Shown here one piece after another: positions 6,398-13,877 of a DNA stretch of 16,785 nt (within the stretch, counting starts at the first letter, position 1; every line of letters starts with the position of its first letter). The stretch is taken from positions 1 through 16,785 of the forward strand of contig DATKCQ010000150.1 of NCBI GenBank assembly GCA_035513135.1, read 5' to 3'. The notes beneath the pieces are model-generated. The model saw nothing but the letters and a program-made list of their open reading frames with translations. It was not told the DNA's origin and did not search any database. Source of the DNA: Thermohalobaculum sp035513135 (GTDB lineage: Bacteria > Pseudomonadota > Alphaproteobacteria > Rhodobacterales > Rhodobacteraceae). The translations under genes were made by a program, and so were the position numbers.

Positions 6398-6549
6398 CCC
6401 AGCCCGATGCGCACGGCGCCGGGCGCGATCACCAGCATCGGCAGCAGGCGGGCGCGGCCGATCAGCACGCCGCGGAGGCCCGTCGAGCGCGGCAGCCGGG
6501 TAGCCCGCCCGGGCCAGCACCCGCACAGCCCCATGCGGGCGGCGGGCAC
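6394..6549 (-). CDS. Candidate small protein of 51 residues, function unknown
   Basis: I do not recognise this product. On the minus strand a GTG at 6549 has GGAG 6 nt upstream (6559-6556), and the frame runs 51 codons to a TGA. From the internal ATG at 6534, 45 of 46 codons end in G or C, while A/T bases fall on codon positions 1 and 2 (about 11 and 16 against 1 at position 3). That periodicity is coding-like. The product starts with a Cys/Trp patch (GLCGCWPG) and ends in a hydrophobic, basic stretch (LLPMLVIAPGAVRIGLG). It lies 20 nt after pgm and 31 nt before ispZ on the same strand. A plus-strand frame shares the same third positions, so strand is not fully settled; a gene remnant is also possible. 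Confidence 0.35.
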   Translation of the reverse strand: MPAARMGLCGCWPGRATRLPRSTGLRGVLIGRARLLPMLVIAPGAVRIGLG

Positions 6550-6556
6550 CGCCCGC
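6535..6556 (-). terminator. Hairpin just downstream of pgm
   Basis: GCGGGCGG (6535-6542) and CCGCCCGC (6549-6556) form a perfect 8-bp stem with a 6-nt loop, 13 nt past the pgm stop. No T-run follows. It also overlaps the possible GTG start of the small ORF, so it could instead control that start. Confidence 0.35.
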
Positions 6557-6569
6557 TCCGGCTGACGGC

Positions 6570-8201
6570 TCAGGTCCGGACATCGGGCGCCTCGCGCCCG
6601 GTGCGCCGGCGGATCCCGGCGATCTCGTCGGCGGCCGCGATCACCTTTGCCAGCGCCTCCTGCGGGTCCGCGGCGTGGCGCGCGGGGTCGGGCTCGAACC
6701 GCTCGAGATAGACGCGCAGCGTCGCCCCCTCGGTGCCCGTGCCCGAGAGCCGGAACACCGCCCGCGCCCCCTCGCGCAAGAACACCCGCACGCCCTGGCG
6801 CTCGGCCACCGCGCCGTCCACCGGATCGACGTAGCGGAAGTCGTCGGCCGCCTCGACCGTCAGCCCGGCGGCCCCGGTGCCGGGCAGGTCGTCGAGGCGG
6901 CCGCGCAGCGCCTCGATCAGCGCCTCGGCCGGGCCGGTCTCCAGCCCCTCGTAGTCGTGGCGCGAGTAGTAGTCGCGCCCGTGCGCCGCCCAGTGCCCGC
7001 GCAGCACCCCGGCCACGCTCTCGCGCCGGGCGGCGAGGACGTTGAGCCACATCAGCACCGCCCACAGCCCGTCCTTCTCGCGCACATGGTCCGAGCCGGT
7101 GCCGAAGCTCTCCTCGCCGCACAGCGTGGCCAGGCCGGCATCGAGCAGGTTGCCGAAGAACTTCCACCCCGTCGGCGTCTCGTGTGCCGGGATGCCCAGC
7201 CGAGCCGCGACCCGGTCCGCCGCCCGGCTGGTCGGCATCGAGCGGGCGACACCCTTGAGCCCCCGCGCGTAGCCCGGCACCAGGTGCGCGTTCGCCGCCA
7301 GCACGGCGAGGCTGTCGGACGGCGTCACGTAAGCTTCCCGCCCGACGATCATGTTGCGGTCGCCGTCGCCGTCGGCCGCGGCGCCGAGGTCGGGTGCCGA
7401 GTCCGAGAACATCAGCTCGTAGAGCTCGCGCGCATGCACCGGGTTCGGGTCCGGGTGCAGCCCGCCGAAATCGGGCAGCGGCTCTGCGCGCAGCACCGTT
7501 CCCTCGGGCGCTCCCAGCACCCCCTCGAGGATCGCCTTCGCGTACGGCCCCGTCACCGCGTGCATGGCGTCGAAGCGCATGGCGAAGCCCGACGCGAACA
7601 GCCCCCGGATCGCCTCGAAGTCGAACAGCCCCTGCATCAGCGCCTGGTAGTCGGCGACCGGGTCGATCACCTCGACCGCCGTCTGCCCAAGGCCCGTCTC
7701 GCCCAGCCGGTCCAGATCCACGTCCGGCGCGTCGAGGATGCGATACTCGGCGATCTCCAGCGTGCGCCGGTGGATCGCCTCGGTCACCGCCTCGGGCGCC
7801 GGCCCGCCGGCCGCGGTGTTGACCTTGACGCCGAAATCCGCCTCGGCGCCGCCCGGGTTGTGGCTGGCCGAGAGGATGAACCCCGCATCCGCCCCGCGCC
7901 CGCGAATCACGCACGAGGCCGCCGGGGTCGAGATCAGCCCGCCCCGCCCAACGATCACGCGGGCGGCGCCGTTCGCCGCGGCCATCCTCGCGATCACCCG
8001 CGCCGCCTCGCGCGCCCAGTAGCGCCCGTCGCCGCCCAGCACCAGCGTCTTGCCGCGCACGCCTCCGAGCGCGTCGAACGCCGCCTGCACGAAGTTCTCC
8101 AGATATCCCGGCCGCATGAACGCGCGGGTTTTCTTGCGCAGCCCGGATGTCCCCGGCTTCTGCCCCTCGATCGGGCGGGTCGGAACGGTGCGGACGGTCA
8201 T
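6570..8201 (-). CDS. pgm: Phosphoglucomutase (alpha-D-glucose-specific)
   Basis: Interconverts glucose-1-phosphate and glucose-6-phosphate, linking glycolysis to glycogen, trehalose and envelope sugars. The 543-residue length matches the Pgm type of E. coli (546). Visible motifs are GTSGLRKK near residue 18, GGDGRYW at 56-62, the phosphoserine loop SASHNPGG with the likely catalytic Ser113, the metal loop DGDGDRN from Asp277, and the sugar-binding GEESFGTGSDHVREKDG. The ATG at 8201 has GGGGAGG 8-9 nt upstream; upstream in-frame sequence belongs to the glpK side and is not coding on this strand. It is divergent from glpK. A phosphomannomutase is unlikely given the GEESFG loop and the length. 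Confidence 0.96.
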   Translation of the reverse strand: MTVRTVPTRPIEGQKPGTSGLRKKTRAFMRPGYLENFVQAAFDALGGVRGKTLVLGGDGRYWAREAARVIARMAAANGAARVIVGRGGLISTPAASCVIRGRGADAGFILSASHNPGGAEADFGVKVNTAAGGPAPEAVTEAIHRRTLEIAEYRILDAPDVDLDRLGETGLGQTAVEVIDPVADYQALMQGLFDFEAIRGLFASGFAMRFDAMHAVTGPYAKAILEGVLGAPEGTVLRAEPLPDFGGLHPDPNPVHARELYELMFSDSAPDLGAAADGDGDRNMIVGREAYVTPSDSLAVLAANAHLVPGYARGLKGVARSMPTSRAADRVAARLGIPAHETPTGWKFFGNLLDAGLATLCGEESFGTGSDHVREKDGLWAVLMWLNVLAARRESVAGVLRGHWAAHGRDYYSRHDYEGLETGPAEALIEALRGRLDDLPGTGAAGLTVEAADDFRYVDPVDGAVAERQGVRVFLREGARAVFRLSGTGTEGATLRVYLERFEPDPARHAADPQEALAKVIAAADEIAGIRRRTGREAPDVRT

Positions 8202-8248
8202 CGGCAGGGCCTCCCCTCGGCGGACCGGCGGCGCGGCGGCCACGCCCC

Positions 8249-8277
8249 TGATTACGCCAGCGCCGCGCGCCGCGGAA
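8249..8277 (-). promoter_or_regulatory. Candidate pgm promoter in the pgm/glpK divergent region
   Basis: On the minus strand TTCCGC (8277-8272), a 17-bp spacer and TAATCA (8254-8249), then GG. The same TTCC-N19-TAATCAGG arrangement lies before ftsY. It gives a 5' leader of about 40 nt containing the pgm SD. On the plus strand, TTGGCG (8291-8296) with TTACCA/TACCAC near 8314-8320 is a weak candidate for glpK. No clear GlpR operator was seen in 8202-8369. Confidence 0.35.
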
Positions 8278-8369
8278 CCCCACGCAGGCGTTGGCGCGCC
8301 GCGCCGTTCTCGGTTACCACTGGGTCGGGCGCGTCGAGCGTGACCATGCGCGGATCGGGAGGGGAGCAG

Positions 8370-9860
8370 ATGACCGGCCACGTCCTCGCCATCGACCAGG
8401 GCACCACCTCGTCCCGGGCGATCCTGTTCGACGGCGATTCCCGCATCGTCGCCGCCGCCCAGCAGGAGTTCGCGCAGCACTTCCCCGATTCGGGCTGGGT
8501 CGAGCACGACCCCGAGGACCTCTGGACCTCGACGGCGGCCACCTGCCGCTCGGCCATCGAGCGCGCCGGCCTGAGCCCGGCCGACATCGCCGCCATCGGC
8601 CTCACCAACCAGCGCGAGACCACCGTGGTCTGGGAGCGCGCCAGCGGCCGCCCGGTGCACCGCGCCATCGTCTGGCAGGACCGGCGCACCGCGCCGATCT
8701 GCGCGCGCCTGCGCGACGAGGGCCACGAGGCGCTGATCACCGAGCGCACCGGCCTGCTCGCCGACCCCTACTTCTCCGGCACCAAGGTCGCCTGGATCCT
8801 CGACAACGTCGAGGGCGCGCGCGCCAGGGCCGAGCGCGGCGAGCTGCTGTTCGGCACCGTCGACAGCTACCTGATCTGGCGCCTCACGGGGGGCGCGGCG
8901 CACGTCACCGACGCCACCAACGCCTCGCGCACCCTGCTCTACGACATCCGCGACGGGCGCTGGGACGAAGACCTTTGCGAGCTCCTCGGCGTGCCCATGG
9001 CGATGCTGCCGGAGGTACGCGATTCGGCCGCCGAGTTCGGCCGCGCGCGCCCGGACCTCTTCGGCCGCGAGATCCCGATCCTCGGCGTCGCCGGCGACCA
9101 GCAGGCGGCGACCGTGGGCCAGGCCTGCTTCACGCCCGGCATGGTGAAATCCACCTACGGCACCGGCTGCTTCGCCGTGCTCAACACCGGCGCCGAGCTG
9201 GTGCCCTCCAGGAACCGCCTGCTGACCACCATCGCCTACCAGCTCGACGGTCGGCCGACCTACGCGCTCGAGGGCTCGATCTTCATCGCCGGGGCGGTGG
9301 TCCAGTGGCTGCGCGACGGGCTGAAGCTGATCCGCAACGCCGCCGAGACCCAGGCGCTCGCCGAGCAGGCGGATCCGGCCCAGCGCGTCTACCTCGTGCC
9401 CGCCTTCGTCGGCCTCGGCGCGCCCTACTGGGACGCCGAGGCGCGCGGAGCGATGTTCGGGCTGACCCGCAACACCGGCCCCGCCGAGTTCGCCCGCGCC
9501 GCGCTCGAGAGCGTCGGCTACCAGACCCGCGACCTGCTCGAGGCGATGAAGGGCGACTGGGAGGGCGACCCCGGCACGGTGTTGCGCGTGGATGGCGGCA
9601 TGATCGCGAGCGACTGGACCATGCAGTTCCTCGCCGACATCCTCGGCGCCCCCGTGGACCGCCCCGAGGTGGCCGAGACCACCGCGCTCGGCGCTGCCTG
9701 GCTCGCCGGGATGCGCGCGGGCGTCTACCCGGGGCCGGAAGAGTTCGCCCGGCGCTGGGCCCTCGAGCGCCGCTTCGAGCCGACCCTCGACGCGCAGACC
9801 CGCGAGGCAAAATACGCCGGCTGGCGCGACGCCGTGCGCCGCACGCTGTCGAAGTCATGA
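8370..9860 (+). CDS. glpK: Glycerol kinase
   Basis: Phosphorylates glycerol with ATP to sn-glycerol-3-phosphate. The 496-residue FGGY-family protein matches the usual length (about 500). It begins AIDQGTTSSRAILFD; the glycerol-binding Arg82-Glu83 lie in TNQRETTVVW and Asp243 in GVAGDQQAA. STYGTGCF and DGGMIASDW near the C-terminal domain are also typical. The ATG at 8370 has a strong GGAGGGGAG upstream; the frame is open far upstream, but that stretch runs antisense to pgm. No glpF or glpD is next to it. Its stop overlaps the pgi start (ATGA), so the two are probably one operon. Confidence 0.97.
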   Translation: MTGHVLAIDQGTTSSRAILFDGDSRIVAAAQQEFAQHFPDSGWVEHDPEDLWTSTAATCRSAIERAGLSPADIAAIGLTNQRETTVVWERASGRPVHRAIVWQDRRTAPICARLRDEGHEALITERTGLLADPYFSGTKVAWILDNVEGARARAERGELLFGTVDSYLIWRLTGGAAHVTDATNASRTLLYDIRDGRWDEDLCELLGVPMAMLPEVRDSAAEFGRARPDLFGREIPILGVAGDQQAATVGQACFTPGMVKSTYGTGCFAVLNTGAELVPSRNRLLTTIAYQLDGRPTYALEGSIFIAGAVVQWLRDGLKLIRNAAETQALAEQADPAQRVYLVPAFVGLGAPYWDAEARGAMFGLTRNTGPAEFARAALESVGYQTRDLLEAMKGDWEGDPGTVLRVDGGMIASDWTMQFLADILGAPVDRPEVAETTALGAAWLAGMRAGVYPGPEEFARRWALERRFEPTLDAQTREAKYAGWRDAVRRTLSKS

Positions 9861-11503
9861 ACGGCCCCATGACCCCCGAGGACGCCTGGAGGCAGGTCCA
9901 CGCCGAGGCCGAACGGCTCAGGCCGGTGCACCTGCGCGCGCTGTTCGCCGCGGACCCGGACCGCTTCGCCAGCCTTTCGTTCCGCCTCGACGACCTGCTG
10001 ATCGACGTCTCCAAGGAAAAGCTCGACGCCAGGGCCCTCGCGGCCCTTCTCGCCCTCGCCCGCGCCGTCCGCCTCGAGGGGTCCCGCGACGCCATGTTCG
10101 CCGGCGCCCCGGTGAACCTCACCGAGCGCCGCGCCGCCCTGCACATGGCGCTGCGCGGTGGCGCGGGGGAGCGCGTGGTGGTGGACGGCGAGGACGTGAT
10201 GCCGGCGGTCAACGCGACGCTGGCGCGCTTCCTCGCCTTTGCCGAGGATGTGCGCGCGGGCCGCTGCACCGGCGCTGCCGGCGCCCCGTACTCGGACGTC
10301 GTGCACATCGGCATCGGCGGCTCGGTGCTCGGCCCCGAGATGGCGACGCGGGCGCTGGCGCCGTGGCACGACGGCCCGCGGCTGCACTACGTGGCCAACG
10401 TGGACGGGGCCGACCTGGCCGACACGGTCCGGCACCTCGACCCCGCCCGCACCCTGGTCATCGTCGCCTCCAAGACCTTCACCACGCTCGAGACCATGAC
10501 CAACGCCCGCTCGGCCCGCGGCTGGCTCGAGGCGGCGCTGGGCGAGCGGGCCGGGCTCCATCTCGCCGCCGTCTCGACCAACCGCGCGGCGACGCGCGCC
10601 TTCGGCATCGACGAGTCGCGCGTCTTCGGCTTCTGGGGCTGGGTCGGCGGGCGCTATTCCGTGTGGTCCGCCATCGGCCTGCCCATCGCCATCGCCATCG
10701 GCGGGGCGAATTTCCGCGCCTTCCTCGCCGGCGCCCGCAGCCTCGACGCGCATTTCCGCGACGCGCCGCTCGAGCATAACCTGCCCGTCGTGCTCGCCCT
10801 CGTCTCGGTGTGGCGCCGCAACGCCATGGGCTGGCCCACGGTCGCGCTGGTGCCCTACGAGGAACGCCTCGCCCGCTTCCCCGCCTACATCCAGCAGCTC
10901 GCCATGGAGTCGAACGGCAAGCGCGTGACGCTCGACGGTGCGCCCGTCCCCACCGCCACCGCCCCGGTGCTGTGGGGCGAGCCCGGCACCAACAGCCAGC
11001 ACTCGTTCTTCCAGCTGATCCACCAGGGCACGGACACCGTGCCGGTGGACTTTCTCGTCGCCGCGCAGCCCGCCGACGAGCGGCCCGAGCACCACGCCAA
11101 GCTCACCGCCAATGCGCTCGCCCAGTCCGCCGCGCTGGCGTTCGGCCGCGGCGAGCGGGAGGTCCGCGCCGAGATGGCCACCGCCGGCACGCGGCCCGAG
11201 GAGATCGACCGCCTCGCCCCGCACCGCAGCTTCCCCGGCGACCGGCCCTCCACCACCATCCTCTACCGCACCCTCGACCCGGCGACACTGGGCCGCCTGA
11301 TCGCGCTCTACGAGCACAGGACCTTCGCCGAGAGCGTGATCTGGAACATCAACGCCTTCGACCAGTGGGGCGTCGAGCTCGGCAAGCAGCTCGCCACCCG
11401 CTTCCTGCCCGCCGTCAGCGGCGAGGCGGAGGCGGAGCTCGATCCCTCGACGGCCGGGCTGCTGGCGCATTACCGGGCGCTGCGGGACGCGGGCGGCGAG
11501 TGA
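9857..11503 (+). CDS. pgi: Glucose-6-phosphate isomerase
   Basis: Interconverts glucose-6-phosphate and fructose-6-phosphate in glycolysis and gluconeogenesis. The 548-residue protein is close to E. coli Pgi (549). Motifs are IGIGGSVLGPEMA, the sugar-phosphate region SKTFTTLETMTN, FGFWGWVGGRYSVWSAIGLPI, GEPGTNSQHSFFQLIHQGT at about residues 374-392, and NINAFDQWGVELGK carrying the C-terminal catalytic Lys. The ATG at 9857 overlaps the glpK stop by ATGA; an ATG at 9869 is an alternative, and neither has an SD, so coupling to glpK is likely. A 103-bp palindrome follows the stop. Confidence 0.97.
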   Translation: MNGPMTPEDAWRQVHAEAERLRPVHLRALFAADPDRFASLSFRLDDLLIDVSKEKLDARALAALLALARAVRLEGSRDAMFAGAPVNLTERRAALHMALRGGAGERVVVDGEDVMPAVNATLARFLAFAEDVRAGRCTGAAGAPYSDVVHIGIGGSVLGPEMATRALAPWHDGPRLHYVANVDGADLADTVRHLDPARTLVIVASKTFTTLETMTNARSARGWLEAALGERAGLHLAAVSTNRAATRAFGIDESRVFGFWGWVGGRYSVWSAIGLPIAIAIGGANFRAFLAGARSLDAHFRDAPLEHNLPVVLALVSVWRRNAMGWPTVALVPYEERLARFPAYIQQLAMESNGKRVTLDGAPVPTATAPVLWGEPGTNSQHSFFQLIHQGTDTVPVDFLVAAQPADERPEHHAKLTANALAQSAALAFGRGEREVRAEMATAGTRPEEIDRLAPHRSFPGDRPSTTILYRTLDPATLGRLIALYEHRTFAESVIWNINAFDQWGVELGKQLATRFLPAVSGEAEAELDPSTAGLLAHYRALRDAGGE

Positions 11504-11534
11504 CCCGCGCACCCCGGCGCCCCCCCGACGCCGC

Positions 11535-11637
11535 ATGCCTCTCCCCCGTCCCCTCTCCCAGGGGGAGAGGGGGGCGCGCGGCGGCGGCCGCCGCGCCTTC
11601 CCCCCACCCGCTGGGAGGGGGGTCAGGGGGGAGGCAT
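11535..11637. repeat. 103-bp imperfect palindrome of two inverted CTCTCCC-type elements
   Basis: The block begins ATGCCTC and ends GAGGCAT. Its left arm holds the stem CCCCTCTCCC (11550-11559) and GGGAGAGGGG (11563-11572). The right arm, read on the minus strand, repeats a similar pattern (CCTCCCCCCTGACCCCCC). The centre, 11581-11594, is a perfect 14-bp palindrome GCGGCGGCCGCCGC. A 35-bp core (11538-11572) matches the ftsY element at 14003-14037 with one mismatch. It occupies half of the 208-bp gap between pgi and dapF and could act as a terminator or mRNA stabiliser. Confidence 0.85.
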
Positions 11638-11673
11638 GGTCCCGGCGCCGCCGTTTCAGCCGCGCCCCGCCAC

Positions 11674-11702
11674 TGGCGCGCGCCCCGCGCGGGCGTTATA
11701 TA
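11674..11702 (+). promoter_or_regulatory. Candidate dapF promoter, near-leaderless
   Basis: TGGCGC (11674-11679), a 17-bp spacer and TATATA (11697-11702), with the dapF ATG 9 nt further on. TATATA is the only AT-rich patch in the gap and no SD is present. The -35 is weak. Confidence 0.5.
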
Positions 11703-11711
11703 CGCCCCCCG

Positions 11712-12563
11712 ATGGACCGGCGGACCCCAGAGCAGTCTCCCGGCCTGCGCTTTCTCAAGATGCACGGGCTGGGCAACGACTTCGTCATCATCGACGCGCG
11801 CGGCGGGGCGGACCCCGTGACGCCGGCGCTGGCGCGCGCGCTCGGTGACCGCCATCGCGGGGTGGGCTTCGACCAGCTCGCCGTGATCGCCGACGCGGAC
11901 GGCGCCGAGCCCCGCGTCACCTTCTGGAACGCCGACGGCTCCACCGCCGGCGCCTGCGGCAACGCCAGCCGCTGCGTCGCCCACCTGCTGATGGCCGAGA
12001 GCGGCGCCGCCAGCCTCGCCATGCTCACCGCCAACGGACGGCTTGCGGCCGATCGCATGGCCGATGGCCGCATCCGGGTCGATATGGGCGCGGCCCGCAC
12101 CGGCTGGCGCGACATCCCGCTGGCCGAGGCGGCCGACACCGTCTCGCTGCCGCTTCCCGGGGCGCCGGGCGCCGTCTCCATGGGCAACCCGCACTGCGTC
12201 TTCTTCGTGCACGACGCCGAGGCCGTGCCGCTCGCCGAGGCCGGGCCGAGGTGGGAGACCCACCCCCTCTTCCCCGAGCACGCCAATGTGGGCTTCGCCC
12301 AGGTACTGGACCGCGACGCCATCCGCCTGCGCGTGTGGGAGCGCGGCACCGGCATCACGCTCGCCTGCGGCTCGGGCGCCTGCGCCGCGGTGGTAGCCGG
12401 CGTGCGCAAGGGGCTGCTCGAGCGGCGCGTGACCGTGATCCTCGACGGCGGCCCGCTCGAGATCGCGTACCGCGAGGACGGGCACGTCGCCATGGCCGGC
12501 CCGGTCAGCCAGGTGTTCGAGGGCCGCCTCTCGCCCGGGTTCGTGGCCGGGGTGCGCGCATGA
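11712..12563 (+). CDS. dapF: Diaminopimelate epimerase
   Basis: Converts LL- to meso-diaminopimelate, the precursor of lysine and of the peptidoglycan cross-link. The 283-residue protein has the two-cysteine racemase plan: GLGNDFVIID near the N-terminus, Cys82 in ACGNASRC, GNPHCVFFV in the middle, and Cys219 in LACGSGACAAVVAG. The ATG at 11712 was chosen because it follows the TATATA box and gives the family length; the open frame upstream runs through the palindrome and is not protein-like. The stop overlaps mtaB (ATGA). Confidence 0.96.
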   Translation: MDRRTPEQSPGLRFLKMHGLGNDFVIIDARGGADPVTPALARALGDRHRGVGFDQLAVIADADGAEPRVTFWNADGSTAGACGNASRCVAHLLMAESGAASLAMLTANGRLAADRMADGRIRVDMGAARTGWRDIPLAEAADTVSLPLPGAPGAVSMGNPHCVFFVHDAEAVPLAEAGPRWETHPLFPEHANVGFAQVLDRDAIRLRVWERGTGITLACGSGACAAVVAGVRKGLLERRVTVILDGGPLEIAYREDGHVAMAGPVSQVFEGRLSPGFVAGVRA

Positions 12564-13816
12564 CCGCCCCCGTCTTCGTCACCTTCGGCTGCCGGCTGAA
12601 TGCCTACGAGACCCAGGCGATGAGCGATTTGGCCGAAGAGGCCGGGCTCGACAACGCGATCGTCGTGAACACCTGCGCGGTGACCGCCGAGGCGGTGCGC
12701 CAGGCCCGCCAGCGGATCCGCAAGCTGCGCCGCGAGCACCCGGCGGCGCGCCTCGTCGTCACCGGCTGCGCCGCCCAGACCGAGCCCGCCACCTTCGCCC
12801 GGATGCCCGAGGTCGACCAGGTGATCGGCAACCTCGAGAAGATGCGCGCCGCCACCTGGGGCCGCCTTGCCGTGCCGGACCTGATCGGCGAGACCGAGAG
12901 GATTCTCGTCGATGACATCATGTCGGCGCGCGAGACCGCCGGCCACCTGATCGACGGCTTCGGCAGCCGCGCCCGCGCCCACGTGCAGATCCAGAACGGC
13001 TGCGACCACCGCTGCACCTTCTGCATCATCCCCTACGGCCGGGGCAACTCGCGCTCGGTCCCGGCGGGCGTCGTGGTCGAGCAGATCCGCCGGCTCGCGG
13101 GCCGCGGCTTCAACGAGATCGTCCTCACCGGCGTGGACCTCACGAGCTGGGGCGCCGACCTGCCGGGCCGCCCGCGGCTGGGCGACCTGGTGCAACGCAT
13201 CCTGCGGCTGGTCCCCGACCTGCCCCGCCTGCGCCTCTCCTCGATCGATTCGATCGAGGCCGACCCGGCGCTGATCGACGCCATCGGCTCCGAGCCGCGC
13301 CTGATGCCGCACCTCCACCTCAGCCTGCAGGCGGGCGACGACCTGGTGCTCAAGCGCATGAAGCGGCGGCACCTGCGCGACGACGCCATCCGTTTCTGCG
13401 CGGAGATCCGCGCCCGGCGGCCGGACGTGGTGTTCGGCGCCGACCTGATCGCCGGCTTCCCCACCGAGACCGAGGCGATGTTTGAGAACACGCTCGCCCT
13501 CGTCGAGGAGTGCGGCCTGACCTGGCTCCACGTCTTCCCCTACTCGGCGCGCCGCGGCACCCCCGCCGCGCGCATGCCGCAGGTGCCGAAGGCCGTGCGC
13601 AAGGAGCGCGCCGGGCGCCTGCGTGCCCTCGGGCAGGCGCGCGCCGCCGCCTACCTCGCCGCGCAGGCCGGTCGGACCCACCGGGTGCTGGTCGAGAAGC
13701 CCCGCACGGGCCGCACCGAGACCTTCGCCGAGGTTGCCTTCGCCCGCCCGCAGCCCGAGGGTGCCGTCGTCACCGCCACCATCACCGGCGCCACCTCCGG
13801 GCGCCTGAGCGCCTGA
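12560..13816 (+). CDS. mtaB: tRNA t6A37 methylthiotransferase MtaB
   Basis: Radical SAM enzyme that converts t6A37 to ms2t6A37 in tRNAs reading ANN codons. The 418-residue protein shows the methylthiotransferase plan. An N-terminal UPF0004 domain carries three cluster cysteines, Cys11 (TFGCRLN), Cys39 (VNTCAVT) and Cys70 (VTGCAAQ). The radical SAM motif CDHRCTFC has Cys148, Cys152 and Cys155, and GRGNSRSVP follows it. A C-terminal TRAM-like segment starts near residue 365. MtaB is favoured over MiaB and RimO by its short length and the GCRLN motif. It is translationally coupled to dapF. ftsY follows after 61 bp with its own promoter-like boxes. Confidence 0.94.
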   Translation: MTAPVFVTFGCRLNAYETQAMSDLAEEAGLDNAIVVNTCAVTAEAVRQARQRIRKLRREHPAARLVVTGCAAQTEPATFARMPEVDQVIGNLEKMRAATWGRLAVPDLIGETERILVDDIMSARETAGHLIDGFGSRARAHVQIQNGCDHRCTFCIIPYGRGNSRSVPAGVVVEQIRRLAGRGFNEIVLTGVDLTSWGADLPGRPRLGDLVQRILRLVPDLPRLRLSSIDSIEADPALIDAIGSEPRLMPHLHLSLQAGDDLVLKRMKRRHLRDDAIRFCAEIRARRPDVVFGADLIAGFPTETEAMFENTLALVEECGLTWLHVFPYSARRGTPAARMPQVPKAVRKERAGRLRALGQARAAAYLAAQAGRTHRVLVEKPRTGRTETFAEVAFARPQPEGAVVTATITGATSGRLSA

Positions 13817-13819
13817 CCC

Positions 13820-13848
13820 TTCCCGCCGCCGCGCGCACGCGCTAATCA
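13820..13848 (+). promoter_or_regulatory. Candidate ftsY promoter
   Basis: TTCCCG (13820-13825), a 17-bp spacer and TAATCA (13843-13848), then GG. It repeats the arrangement before pgm. The predicted start near 13855 gives a leader of about 23 nt that includes the GGGAG ribosome-binding site at 13869-13873. Confidence 0.35.
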
Positions 13849-13877
13849 GGCGACAACCCAACCGAGCCGGGAGCCCC

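Noticed and set aside
6675..8369. Very long plus-strand open frame running into glpK
   Set aside because: It is antisense to pgm and a by-product of high GC. The strong SD and the family N-terminus place the glpK start at 8370.
11513..11649. CCCGGCGCC on both sides of the pgi-dapF palindrome as a target duplication
   Set aside because: The left copy is separated from the element border by 13 bp of simple C-rich sequence, and 9-bp GC matches are common here.
11535..11711. Upstream extension of DapF through the palindrome
   Set aside because: It would add 59 Arg/Gly/Pro-rich residues translated from a repeat; the conserved protein begins just after 11712, next to the TATATA box.
13239..13259. 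CCTCGATCG-ATT-CGATCGAGG inverted repeat in mtaB
   Set aside because: It encodes the conserved SSIDSIEA stretch of the methylthiotransferase; the palindrome follows from codon choice and sits inside the gene.
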